Shown here: one piece after another, positions 35,813-44,225 of the stretch
Position numbering within the stretch: the first letter of the stretch is position 1
Layout of the letters: every line of letters starts with the position of its first letter
Assembly: GCA_021734745.1 (NCBI GenBank)
Contig: JAIPIK010000005.1
Coordinates: 1-60,668, forward strand
Direction of reading: 5' to 3'
Length of the DNA: 60,668 bases
Origin: Candidatus Altimarinota bacterium
GTDB taxonomy: Bacteria; Patescibacteriota; Minisyncoccia; Phycocordibacterales; UBA5272
The notes under the pieces: generated by a model
Told to the model about the DNA's origin: nothing
Database searches by the model: none
What the model saw: only the letters and a program-made list of their open reading frames with translations
Translations under genes and position numbers: made by a program

Positions 35813-35844
35813 AAAACCAGTGCACCTGTGCGCTGGTTTTTTTG
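35813..35844 (+). terminator. intrinsic terminator (first of two near-identical copies)
   Basis: AACCAG(T)GCA and TGCGCTGGTT pair with a short loop and are followed by a run of seven T. The sequence is almost the same as the terminator at 36786-36812. Confidence 0.9.
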
Positions 35845-35848
35845 TACA

Positions 35849-35878
35849 AAAAAACCAGCAGATATTCTTGCTGGTTTT
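35849..35878 (-). terminator. terminator of the minus-strand gene pair
   Basis: On the minus strand AAAACCAGCA and TGCTGGTTTT pair and are followed by a T run. It begins at the stop of the gene at 35877. Confidence 0.85.
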
Positions 35879-36134
35879 AAGGAACATATTTTGTGTACCC
35901 CTCTTTTTCTATTAGTCTATGTGCTTCTTCACTAGAAATTTCTTCTGCTAAATCACAACTTCTATCAAATTGATGACAACAACTTGTTGGGTAACATATT
36001 ATACAATATACCCATTCTTCTATCACTTCCTTTCTTTTGTGATTAACAAAATATACAAAGACTGTACCACAACCCAAACATTCTCTACAGTTTGGATCAT
36101 TCTTTTCTTCAATCTCATTATGACTAAAGTTCAT
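35877..36134 (-). CDS. small cysteine-rich (zinc ribbon-like) protein, 85 residues
   Basis: The sequence has CxxCxxC near residues 16-22 and a second cysteine group (CIICYPTSCCHQ) near residues 44-55, so one or two metal sites are likely. No family name can be given. The gene starts three bases after the stop of the gene upstream and has its own SD (GAAGGGATAA), so both probably come from one transcript. Confidence 0.75.
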   Translation of the reverse strand: MNFSHNEIEEKNDPNCRECLGCGTVFVYFVNHKRKEVIEEWVYCIICYPTSCCHQFDRSCDLAEEISSEEAHRLIEKEGYTKYVP

Positions 36135-36137
36135 TTT

Positions 36138-36356
36138 TTATCCCTTCAAATTACGCATAGCAACAAGCTTTTCATCTTGCATAATATCCACACATAATTC
36201 AGTGATTAGAAATTCTGTACCACAAGCAGAAAGTCTCATTTGTTTCTGTTTCAAACGTTTTTGTATCTCTTCCAACTTTTCTTCAATAGATAGATCATTA
36301 TCAATATCAAGCATAGGAATTAATCTTCCCGCCCACCAGCATTTAATAGTTTGCAT
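36138..36356 (-). CDS. small helical protein, 72 residues
   Basis: The sequence starts MQTIKCWWAGRL and continues with a charged helix (about 25-45), a cysteine pair and a short C-terminal helix. No family is recognised. The gene has an SD (GAGGTT before ATG) and promoter, and is followed by the zinc ribbon-like gene. Confidence 0.7.
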   Translation of the reverse strand: MQTIKCWWAGRLIPMLDIDNDLSIEEKLEEIQKRLKQKQMRLSACGTEFLITELCVDIMQDEKLVAMRNLKG

Positions 36357-36385
36357 AATTAACCTCTTTTGAAAGATCTGTTTTT

Positions 36386-36414
36386 ATCCTAAAGAATAAT
36401 CTTGTTGGTGTCAA
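36386..36414 (-). promoter_or_regulatory. sigma70-like promoter
   Basis: On the minus strand TTGACA (36409-36414) and TAGGAT (36386-36391) have 17 bases between them, ahead of the small gene pair. Confidence 0.8.
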
Positions 36415-36453
36415 ACCAACTAATTTCACTTTTTGTATAATTATGTTAGTGTA

Positions 36454-36482
36454 TTGACTAGAGTTACCATTTGAAATTAACT
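36454..36482 (+). promoter_or_regulatory. possible promoter of the 92-residue gene
   Basis: TTGACT (36454-36459) and a weak TTAACT (36477-36482) have 17 bases between them, close to the SD of the next gene. Confidence 0.45.
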
Positions 36483-36501
36483 TAAAATTAAGGAGAAGAA
36501 A

Positions 36502-36780
36502 ATGAAGCAACCCAAAGATACTCTTTATTATTTCTTGGGTTTTAACTATCTACTTGGAATAATAGTTGCCTGTACTTTTTTCTACTCTCTTTCCACATTT
36601 CCTCAAAATACACGCTTAATGATTGATACTTCTGTTCCACTCATCACACGCATGGTAATTACTAGTGGACTGTTTGTTATTCCTGTAATTATGCTTGCGG
36701 ACATTTTTAAGAAAAAATTTTTACATGCAAGTATTTCCATTTTTCTTCTAACAATGATAATGAATAATACTCTGCTATAA
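36502..36780 (+). CDS. small three-pass membrane protein, 92 residues
   Basis: Three hydrophobic stretches (about residues 10-30, 45-65 and 72-90) fill the protein. It has no recognised family. The SD AAGGAG is ideally placed nine bases before the ATG. Its terminator is a near-copy of the one at 35813. Confidence 0.75.
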   Translation: MKQPKDTLYYFLGFNYLLGIIVACTFFYSLSTFPQNTRLMIDTSVPLITRMVITSGLFVIPVIMLADIFKKKFLHASISIFLLTMIMNNTLL

Positions 36781-36785
36781 ATCGA

Positions 36786-36812
36786 AACCAGCGCATCTGT
36801 GCGCTGGTTTTT
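36786..36812 (+). terminator. intrinsic terminator (second near-identical copy)
   Basis: AACCAGCGCA and TGCGCTGGTT pair perfectly and are followed by TTTTTCT. The sequence matches the terminator at 35813 with few changes. Confidence 0.9.
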
Positions 36813-36860
36813 CTATTATTTGTTTTAACGAAAAATTTGACAGTGTGACAGTACATGCAA

Positions 36861-36888
36861 TTGACATGTATCACTAGCATGATAGAGT
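36861..36888 (+). promoter_or_regulatory. sigma70-like promoter
   Basis: TTGACA (36861-36866) and TAGAGT (36883-36888) have 16 bases between them, 50 bases before the start of the 99-residue gene. Confidence 0.65.
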
Positions 36889-36938
36889 GTGGGTAGCTGC
36901 ACATCTAAGTATATACACACTGCCCTAAAGGAGTTATC

Positions 36939-37238
36939 GTGAACATTGTTGACATCCCCCAAATAGTTAAAATCTTATCGTCAAATCCAGAGCACAGGAA
37001 TTATGCGGCATGTCTAAGAAAAAGTATTAGTATCAAAGACATCAGGAAAATAATTGCCATATATGGAGCACTGCTTAAAAATGAGAGTTTCTCGGTGGGT
37101 CTTGAATTAAATACAGACACTGGTGAATATACATTTGCTATTCATTTTGATGAAAAAACTGTAAAAGCAGTCAAAGATCTTGAAATTGACCTGTGGTTTA
37201 TATGTGACGAAACCAAGCTCAGCAACGTCCTTTCATAA
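36939..37238 (+). CDS. hypothetical small protein, 99 residues, GTG start
   Basis: The frame begins with GTG at 36939, nine bases after AAAGGAG. It is soluble, with an alpha-helical first half and two beta strands in the middle (FSVGLELNTDTGEYTFAIHF). No family is recognised. The strong terminator at 37242 ends it. Confidence 0.78.
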   Translation: MNIVDIPQIVKILSSNPEHRNYAACLRKSISIKDIRKIIAIYGALLKNESFSVGLELNTDTGEYTFAIHFDEKTVKAVKDLEIDLWFICDETKLSNVLS

Positions 37239-37241
37239 TCA

Positions 37242-37278
37242 AAATCTGGTAACAACATTTAGTTGTTGCCAGATTTTT
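37242..37278 (+). terminator. intrinsic terminator
   Basis: AAATCTGGTAACAAC and GTTGTTGCCAGATTT pair with loop ATTTA, followed by a T run, directly after the stop of the 99-residue gene. Confidence 0.92.
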
Positions 37279-37324
37279 TATTTGAGAGTTTGCTTCACAA
37301 TTTTTAAATACCCTTGGTCTGTTT

Positions 37325-38425
37325 TTAAATCTTAAACTCTATAATGTCGCCATCCTTCACAATATATTCCTTTCCTTCAGTTCTCAATACTCCTTTTGCT
37401 TTTGCTTCAGCATAATTTCCACACGACACCAAATCATCATATGCAACAACTTCAGCACGAATGAATTTCGTTTCAAAATCAGTGTGTATTGCAGCAGCAG
37501 CACGAGGCGCAGTACTACCCTTCTTTACTGTCCATGCACGTGTTTCCATTTCACCAGTAGTAAGATATGTTTCAAGTCCCAATAAATCATACCCAGCTTT
37601 TATAAGACCATCAACACCACTATCGTGTGCATTCATTTCATTGCGCATCATTTCTTTTTCTTCACCTTCGAATTCTTTTAATTCATCCTCTATTTTTGCA
37701 TCTACAATTACATATTTAAAGTTATTAGCTTTGAAGTATGTGAGTAGCTTTGAAAATCTTTCATCATTCATCTCATCAAGATTCTTTCCACCTGACTGCT
37801 TATTTAAAACATAAAGAAATGGTTTCATTGTAATTAAATGCAAGTCTCGTACAAGTTTTGTTTCCTCAGCATCAAATTTAATTGTATTAGCGAGTTTTTC
37901 GTCTTCCAAGTTTGTTTTTAGTATCTCAAGTAGATCTTGTAACTTAATTGCGTCTTTATCTCCACGCTTCACATCACGTCCAATTGTCTGGCTACGCTTC
38001 TCTACGGTTTGCATATCAGCCAAGATGAGCTCCATATTAATAATCTCAATATCACGAAGTGGGTCAACTGTTCCTTCTACGTGTATCAAATCACTATTCT
38101 CATAGATACGTACAACTTCTGCAATAGCGTCTGTCTCACGAATATGTGATAGGAACGCATTACCCAACCCTTCACCGCTTGATGCTCCTTTTACAAGTCC
38201 CGCTATATCAACGAATTCCACAATTGCTGGAAGAATTTTTTTTGATCCAGAAATTTTCGAAAGAACCTCAAGTCTCTCATCTGGAACAGGAACAACCCCA
38301 ACAGAAGGATCGATCGTACAAAAAGGATAATTGTCTGCTGGGACTGACTTGTTCGTTATTGCATTAAATAGTGTTGACTTGCCGACATTTGGGAGTCCAA
38401 CAATTCCGATTGAAAGTGATGACAT
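37325..38425 (-). CDS. ychF: ribosome-binding ATPase YchF/OLA1 family
   Basis: YchF is an Obg-like P-loop ATPase that binds ribosomes and responds to stress. G1 is GLPNVGKST near the start, G3 is DIAGLVKGAS, and a C-terminal TGS domain ends in GKEYIVKDGDIIEFKI. The usual G4 NKxD is replaced, as expected for the ATP-using members. The ATG at 38425 begins MSSLSIGIVG; in-frame ATGs at 38431 and 38443 are also possible. The first 60 bases are also read, in another frame, as the end of the serine recombinase gene. Confidence 0.94.
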   Translation of the reverse strand: MSSLSIGIVGLPNVGKSTLFNAITNKSVPADNYPFCTIDPSVGVVPVPDERLEVLSKISGSKKILPAIVEFVDIAGLVKGASSGEGLGNAFLSHIRETDAIAEVVRIYENSDLIHVEGTVDPLRDIEIINMELILADMQTVEKRSQTIGRDVKRGDKDAIKLQDLLEILKTNLEDEKLANTIKFDAEETKLVRDLHLITMKPFLYVLNKQSGGKNLDEMNDERFSKLLTYFKANNFKYVIVDAKIEDELKEFEGEEKEMMRNEMNAHDSGVDGLIKAGYDLLGLETYLTTGEMETRAWTVKKGSTAPRAAAAIHTDFETKFIRAEVVAYDDLVSCGNYAEAKAKGVLRTEGKEYIVKDGDIIEFKI

Positions 38426-39998
38426 TGACATCAATTCTACCATAAACTTGTAATTCTGACACCGTTCCAATAATTTTACTGATTGTACCTCTGACTACTG
38501 TTTGTCTTTCAGGAAAACTCAAGGTATTCATTTTATTACTACAAAGTTCTGCAAAGGTTTTTATTTCCTCAGTGTTCGGCAAAGAGGTATCACTAACCTT
38601 TGTATCAATAGACTGTGATTTTATTATTTGTTCCTCCAATGAAGCAATTTTACTTTTAAGAGGAGCTGTATACTCGGCAAGTTTGTCTAATCCTATAAGA
38701 CCAGTTCCATATGCTTTTGCAAAACGGTCTTCTTGTTCTTTCAATTTAGAGATGACTTTCTTTAGCTCCTTAATATCAACAACAAATGATTCTGAACTAC
38801 TACTTTTATTTTTGTTTTCAACCCAACGATCTGCTTGTTTAAGTAACAAGTCTGAAGAACTCATAATTTTTGATAATTTACCCCAAACAAGCTTATCAAC
38901 AATTCTAGCGTTTAATCCTTTCTCTTTACAAGTAGAAGGCATCGGGAAACTCTTTACACGACTAGTACAACGGTAATATAAGTGTTTACCTTGTTGAGGA
39001 CCTTCTCCAGCTCGTCTACATCCACAAGGACACCAAATCCTATGGGAAAGAAGGTACTCATTTTTTGTATTCCTTACACACATTTGAAAGTTTGCAGTTA
39101 GACGTTCTTGCACTCTTAAAAATAGAGCTTCTTCAATAATCTTAGGTGTAGGTATTATTATCCATTCACTCTCAGGTTTAGAGCGTCTACTTGTCTTCTT
39201 TATTTTCTTATAGGTATCTTTCTTAAGAGGATTTACTGGAACTACTGCGTACGAAGCACCGTAATGAGCTTCTCCAATATATGTCTTGTTTCTTAAGAGT
39301 GTACTTAAAGTACTTGTACTCCATACACCTCTTTTACTTTTACGTGGAGATATGGCTAAATCTTGTAACCTCCTAACAACACCTCTTAATGTTAACCCTT
39401 CGTTGGCAACCCAAGAAAAGATATTCTTAACTACCTGTGATTCTATTTCATCAATCTCATAATACCCCTGTCTTTCTGCATTCTTCAATATAAAATTATA
39501 TCCATATGGAGCCTCACTAACAATTATATGTCCTTCATTTGCTTTACGTACTTTTCCCAATCGAAATCGCTCTGCAATTTTAGCTCTTTCATACTCGGCA
39601 AATAAACCTCTTACTCCATAGAGAATCTTATCTTCACTATTCTTTGGTGCTGATACTGTAACAAATATAACCTCAATCCCAGCTTCACGTAATTCATCCA
39701 TAACTAATTCTTGATATGAATAACGTCTCGCCAATCTGTCTGGGTCATACATCAATACAGCAGACCAAATCTTCTTCTTTGCGTCCATACGAAGCTGGTC
39801 TAAAGCAGGTCTAGCGATACTATCACCACTCCATCCTTCATCTGTATATTTCTGAACAATAACTAGACCATTCTTACCAGCAAATTCATTAACAGCAGAA
39901 AGCTGTGTTTCAATAGTTCCCTCATTCTCTTGGTTTGAGCTAGAGACTCTTCCATAGATAGCTGTAGGCTTATTTTGTTTGTGTAGTATTTCGTTCAT
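38364..39998 (-). CDS. large serine recombinase (site-specific integrase)
   Basis: The protein (544 residues) has the resolvase N-terminal domain (AIYGRVSSSNQ, catalytic Ser19), the recombinase domain (about 190-300), a zinc beta-ribbon with CPCGCRRAG and later RCTSR, and a C-terminal coiled coil (about 420-470). Such enzymes cut and join attB and attP through a serine-phosphate intermediate. The last residues, RNCWTPKCRQVNTI, are an out-of-frame reading of the ychF P-loop, so the gene runs into ychF. That places the recombination site at the start of ychF. Confidence 0.94.
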   Translation of the reverse strand: MNEILHKQNKPTAIYGRVSSSNQENEGTIETQLSAVNEFAGKNGLVIVQKYTDEGWSGDSIARPALDQLRMDAKKKIWSAVLMYDPDRLARRYSYQELVMDELREAGIEVIFVTVSAPKNSEDKILYGVRGLFAEYERAKIAERFRLGKVRKANEGHIIVSEAPYGYNFILKNAERQGYYEIDEIESQVVKNIFSWVANEGLTLRGVVRRLQDLAISPRKSKRGVWSTSTLSTLLRNKTYIGEAHYGASYAVVPVNPLKKDTYKKIKKTSRRSKPESEWIIIPTPKIIEEALFLRVQERLTANFQMCVRNTKNEYLLSHRIWCPCGCRRAGEGPQQGKHLYYRCTSRVKSFPMPSTCKEKGLNARIVDKLVWGKLSKIMSSSDLLLKQADRWVENKNKSSSSESFVVDIKELKKVISKLKEQEDRFAKAYGTGLIGLDKLAEYTAPLKSKIASLEEQIIKSQSIDTKVSDTSLPNTEEIKTFAELCSNKMNTLSFPERQTVVRGTISKIIGTVSELQVYGRIDVNVITFNRNCWTPKCRQVNTI

Positions 39999-40002
39999 AA
40001 TG

Positions 40003-40182
40003 TTATTTAACTTTACTATTCTTCAAGAACTTCTCCACCTCCGACTTTGGTATACGTAATACCGCTGTACGCCCAGTTCCAAGTTTATAACCTTTCAAGT
40101 TACCATTAGCTAACCAACGAGCGACAGTTCTTTCGTTGACTCTAAAATATTCTGCTACTTCACTTTTTGTTAATAATTCCAT
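40003..40182 (-). CDS. excisionase-like helix-turn-helix protein, 59 residues
   Basis: The short frame reads MELLTKSEVAEYFRVNERTV, then RWLANGNLKGYKLG and VLRIPKSEVEKFLK. This is the MerR/excisionase-type helix-turn-helix with a wing, as found in Xis-like proteins of mobile elements. It ends a few bases before the recombinase gene, in the same direction, as expected of a directionality factor. It is too short for usual frame filters. Confidence 0.85.
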   Translation of the reverse strand: MELLTKSEVAEYFRVNERTVARWLANGNLKGYKLGTGRTAVLRIPKSEVEKFLKNSKVK

Positions 40183-40301
40183 ATTTTTAGTATATCCCTA
40201 ATTGTCCATAGATGTCAATCAACCTTTTTATAAGTTTATTTTCAATCATAGATATCATAGATATTATTTACTTATATATAATTATTATATATAAATTAGT
40301 C

Positions 40302-42560
40302 TTATAAATTAAAATCATCCGTGATATCTATGATTTCCGATGAAGAATCATCTAAGAACACATCATCAAAAGGATCATCCTCTACTGCATTTTTTAACTT
40401 AACATTTCTCCAACCAGTCTTCCCTCCCTTTTTACTGTCAACAACATAATTCGCAAATTTAGTTATCTTTCTACCAAAATCAATCATAGGAATTAAAGGT
40501 AAATTCTTTGTCTTAACAAAATCTGCGTATGAGTTGTACATAACCTCTTTACTTAACCACGAATCATTACTGTCCACCAGACAATCGTATGCAAAGTTTG
40601 CAATTGGAGAGCCAGAACGCAACATTTCATTTTTAATTTCATCAGCAATTTTGTTATAACTAAAGTCTTGATTCTTGAGCAGTCTACTTAAACCTTCCAA
40701 TGCAAAATTCAGGAACCCAGATATTTCTTCTGGAGTTGTCATTTCATAAATAAGAAACTTATTTTTTACCGCTATTTGACGATTAAACTGCATAACAATC
40801 CATCTTGAAAAATATGCTTCATCATTTGTATCACTAACATTAGGTATCTTATTACAAGAAAAAGTTATCTTTGAAAAGTTTTCAAAATGAAACTGATTAC
40901 CAAACTTATACTCACCAGTAAGGTTACCTCCTCCTGTAACAATCTTAAATGAGCCATTATCATTTACATCACTAAACGATAAATCATCATATATGTTGAT
41001 GTACTTATTATATAAGTGGGCAACTGAAAATTTGTCTCCACTTATTCTTTGTAGACTAACACCAGATATGTTATCTCTACCGAAAAGATGAACAAAAAGA
41101 TTTATAAGTGTAGTTTTACCTGTGTCTGGTTCACCGACAAATATAATAGCCTTCTTAATAAAGTACTTCCTATATAAACAATAACCCACCCATTCTTGAA
41201 TAATAACAATATCTTTCTCACTTAAAATTTCAGAAAGAAACTTCTTTATAGTTGGACAACCCCCTCCTAATTTATAGTCAACAGGCAATTTACTAAAAAA
41301 TAAATAACTTGGGTCGTGTGGAGTAAGCTCTAAATTTCTTATGTTTAAGACACCATTATTAAGATTAATTAAGTCTATATTCACTTTATTAAATTCTTCT
41401 CTATCAATGAGAGTCAAATCTTTAATTTTGTCTATAATTTCACTCTTACTTCCCGAATTTACTAACTCCTTCAAAATTGATTGAATTTCCTCTCTTAATA
41501 TATTTTCACCTGGACGATATACACCGTTTTCATAAACATAAATTTCTCTAATCTTTTCTCCAATTGTTTTAACATTATATTTTTTAACTAGAAACTCCGC
41601 AAGAATATACCCACCAACATTTCTACTTTTTACTGTGTTGGTTTCATAAAATGATCTAATATACTCTATTTTGGAAGATAACTCCTTTGCGTTAGATTTT
41701 TTCTTCTTAAGCACCCAACTAAAAACATCATCCAATTCTTTCTTGCGTTCACTAAACCTCTCTGGAGAACCCACAATTTTTTGATCCCAGTCATAGTAAT
41801 TAGACCTAGCAATCTCTACCTTTTCTTTTGTATCAGCTTCTTGCAAAAAAAGTCCTGCCACTTGTATTAGTTTTGAATGACGCTCCCCTTTACCAATAGA
41901 AACTCCTTTAACTAAGAGTTCTGACACTGGAACCTTTGAACTACTTTCTTTGGTATCAATATGTTTTGGTAAGATTTTATCTAGTTCATCAAGAGTTATT
42001 CTCTCCTCCTTGTTATAAGCCATCACTTTCACTTCAAAAGGTTTGCTCGGATTTTTCAGATGTAACGTATCAGGTAAACGTAAAACTCTTGCAGGATCAA
42101 TAGCGTTTACATCTCCCTTAAAGAAGTTAACAAGTCTTTTTTGTACATCTCTCCACTGTTCTATATTCGCTTCTGTTGGCTCGATATTATTCTGATAAAG
42201 CCAAATCAAGTGAGCTCCTTTCTGAGTACGGATTATAACAGTAGGAAGAGGAACATCTCCCTCAATTCCAAGCATACGTATTTCTTGTATTTTTGCACTT
42301 ATGTCTTCCTGAGATAATGTTCCATCTACATCAAAATCAACATAATTACAATTTAATGATAAGAGTTCCAACTGTGTTGCCTTACCATTAGGAGGAAATC
42401 CGTTAACAGAATAAAAAACACCATAACCTTTTTTATTCCACGACATATCTAAAACATTATTGCCTTGCACTACAATCTTCTTTACGTCGTGAATATATCT
42501 ATGACGAGTATCTGGAAATAAAGAAATAAATTCTTTTTGAGTTAGTGGATTATTTTCCAT
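40302..42560 (-). CDS. primase-polymerase fused to D5-like SF3 helicase
   Basis: The N-terminal part (about 1-250) resembles an archaeo-eukaryotic primase: the catalytic acidic motif is VDFDVDGT, with KGAHLIW and GDVNAIDPARVLRLPDT further on. The C-terminal part is an SF3 helicase: Walker A GEPDTGKTT (about residue 480), Walker B INIYDDLS and motif C TFSCNKIPN. Phages, plasmids and integrated elements use such proteins to start their own replication. It overlaps the gene before it by 11 bases. Confidence 0.92.
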   Translation of the reverse strand: MENNPLTQKEFISLFPDTRHRYIHDVKKIVVQGNNVLDMSWNKKGYGVFYSVNGFPPNGKATQLELLSLNCNYVDFDVDGTLSQEDISAKIQEIRMLGIEGDVPLPTVIIRTQKGAHLIWLYQNNIEPTEANIEQWRDVQKRLVNFFKGDVNAIDPARVLRLPDTLHLKNPSKPFEVKVMAYNKEERITLDELDKILPKHIDTKESSSKVPVSELLVKGVSIGKGERHSKLIQVAGLFLQEADTKEKVEIARSNYYDWDQKIVGSPERFSERKKELDDVFSWVLKKKKSNAKELSSKIEYIRSFYETNTVKSRNVGGYILAEFLVKKYNVKTIGEKIREIYVYENGVYRPGENILREEIQSILKELVNSGSKSEIIDKIKDLTLIDREEFNKVNIDLINLNNGVLNIRNLELTPHDPSYLFFSKLPVDYKLGGGCPTIKKFLSEILSEKDIVIIQEWVGYCLYRKYFIKKAIIFVGEPDTGKTTLINLFVHLFGRDNISGVSLQRISGDKFSVAHLYNKYINIYDDLSFSDVNDNGSFKIVTGGGNLTGEYKFGNQFHFENFSKITFSCNKIPNVSDTNDEAYFSRWIVMQFNRQIAVKNKFLIYEMTTPEEISGFLNFALEGLSRLLKNQDFSYNKIADEIKNEMLRSGSPIANFAYDCLVDSNDSWLSKEVMYNSYADFVKTKNLPLIPMIDFGRKITKFANYVVDSKKGGKTGWRNVKLKNAVEDDPFDDVFLDDSSSEIIDITDDFNL

Positions 42561-42816
42561 ATTTTTCTTTTCTTATTTTATACTCCTCTATTTTTAGAGA
42601 TTTATAATAATTAAAAACTTTCTCCACCTGTTTAATAAGGTCTTCGTTCAACGAAAGATAGTCATTACACCCTTTATTCTTCATATCGCAACATTTATCG
42701 TAATACTCTGTTAATAGATCGTTAATTTTATGAGGTAAAGCCACTACTTCAGTTACACTATTTTTTGTAGAAGACCGTCTTACATAAGAAACTTTTTTAT
42801 TTAATTCTTTTGTCAT
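42550..42816 (-). CDS. small accessory protein of the primase module, 88 residues
   Basis: The sequence is charged, with a Lys-rich N-terminus, one cysteine pair (CCDMKNKGC) and a helical C-terminus. No family is recognised. It overlaps both the primase gene (11 bases) and the small gene upstream (20 bases), so the three are translated together. Confidence 0.72.
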   Translation of the reverse strand: MTKELNKKVSYVRRSSTKNSVTEVVALPHKINDLLTEYYDKCCDMKNKGCNDYLSLNEDLIKQVEKVFNYYKSLKIEEYKIRKEKYGK

Positions 42817-42973
42817 TTTCTTGTTGTTTTAATTTAATCCAATAATTTTTATAGACTCTCTCAAAAAGCACATCAAAAGCCTCATCAACTCGTCTTTGAA
42901 TTTCTTCAGCTGACTCACTTTCATCAAAGCGATATACCAGTTCAGTATTTTTGTTTGCTTTTGCTTCGTCCAT
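42797..42973 (-). CDS. small acidic helical protein, 58 residues
   Basis: The frame reads MDEAKANKNTELVYRF, then a helix with FDVLFERVYKNYWIKL. It is the first gene of the primase transcript and overlaps the 88-residue gene by 20 bases. It is too short for usual frame filters, but the overlap and composition support it. Confidence 0.6.
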   Translation of the reverse strand: MDEAKANKNTELVYRFDESESAEEIQRRVDEAFDVLFERVYKNYWIKLKQQENDKRIK

Positions 42974-42991
42974 TATATGACTATGACATAC

Positions 42992-43018
42992 AAAAAAGCC
43001 TTTAGAATAAGGCTTTTT
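42992..43018. terminator. bidirectional hairpin
   Basis: AAAAAAGCCTT and AAGGCTTTTT pair around TAGAAT and carry A and T runs on both sides. It separates the primase transcript from the 341-residue gene. Confidence 0.85.
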
Positions 43019-43104
43019 GATACTAACTCATACTATTACTGTGAATAACTAATGTAGACAACCATAAATACAGAGATAAAAGTTCTAATTAGTTCTATTT
43101 ACAA

Positions 43105-44130
43105 CTAACTGTTGATGTGTTTAATTACTAAAATATATTTATTTTGTGTCTTAGGAAAAATTTCTGCGGGTATTCCGCATTCTTCAATCCGTGATCTAAG
43201 CACTTTCAACGCTGTTCTAAATGATGAATCACTCCTATAATTACCAAGCTTTTGTAATTCATTTCTATGAACACTTTGACCTTCTTTTATTAGTATTCCC
43301 TCTCTATAAATTTCTGCTGTGTCATTTAGTTTTATAAACATTTCTCGTAGACCTCCACCTAGAGGAACTTTTTTGTCATTCCACTTTAATTTTCTACTGG
43401 CAATTTCAATACTGTCAGAGATTTTTGTTTCTATTTTATCTTTTCGTGTGCCTCTCTTGTCAATGTTTTTTAATGTCTTTATATATTTTGACGCCTTATC
43501 TGTCCACACGGAATAATCACCTTCTTCCGTAGAGGATTTTACTGCAATATCAATAAACTCAAAAACTCTTTGAGGCTTAATTTCTGACTTTATATCGTAA
43601 TAAATTGGATTCAAAAACTCTACAAGAAAATTAATAACTGACACTTCCTCTGAATACGAAACATAGAATAATAAATCTATAAGGGTGTATTTCTTAAAAT
43701 TAAACAATCTGTAAATCTCATCGTGTGAATAAATAGAAGATATAATTTTCATTAATTTATCATTACCAAAAATAATCTTCAACTGTTTTACAATCTGTAC
43801 TATTTCTTCTCTCCTAATAAGTGGTTTTTCTCTTAACCCTTCTTTAAGTTCTTGAATATATTTTTTTAACTGTCTTTTATTAATTTTTAGACTATCATAC
43901 TCTACCCATTCATCAATTTCTTCCACTAACTTAACCTGAAATTCCCACTTAACAATCCCTTTATTCTTAAGATTTTCAAGTATATCTACAGTATCTTCTT
44001 CAGACATTCCAATAAGATTTAGATATTCTTTTGATGTTAATAAATCCCCTCCATACTTTGAACTTACAATCTTTTCAGAAAAGTAAATTATTTTAGTATT
44101 GAGAATTAAGTTAGTTTTCATAGTTTTCAT
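43105..44130 (-). CDS. hypothetical protein, 341 residues, winged-helix-like ends
   Basis: No family is recognised. The N-terminal 60 residues (LTSKEYLNLIGMSEEDTVDILENLKNKGIVKWEFQ) look like a winged helix. The C-terminal part ends in a pattern of short helices with SDSSFRTALKVLRSRIEECG, which resembles another small DNA-binding unit. The middle is helical and charged. The gene follows the restriction operon on the same strand. Confidence 0.7.
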   Translation of the reverse strand: MKTMKTNLILNTKIIYFSEKIVSSKYGGDLLTSKEYLNLIGMSEEDTVDILENLKNKGIVKWEFQVKLVEEIDEWVEYDSLKINKRQLKKYIQELKEGLREKPLIRREEIVQIVKQLKIIFGNDKLMKIISSIYSHDEIYRLFNFKKYTLIDLLFYVSYSEEVSVINFLVEFLNPIYYDIKSEIKPQRVFEFIDIAVKSSTEEGDYSVWTDKASKYIKTLKNIDKRGTRKDKIETKISDSIEIASRKLKWNDKKVPLGGGLREMFIKLNDTAEIYREGILIKEGQSVHRNELQKLGNYRSDSSFRTALKVLRSRIEECGIPAEIFPKTQNKYILVIKHINS

Positions 44131-44225
44131 AAATACATGATTAATAAATATTATTATTTATTAATACTGGTTGTTTCAATTTTTGTAGTAAATTATTATC
44201 CATTATTTTTACAATCATAAAATAT

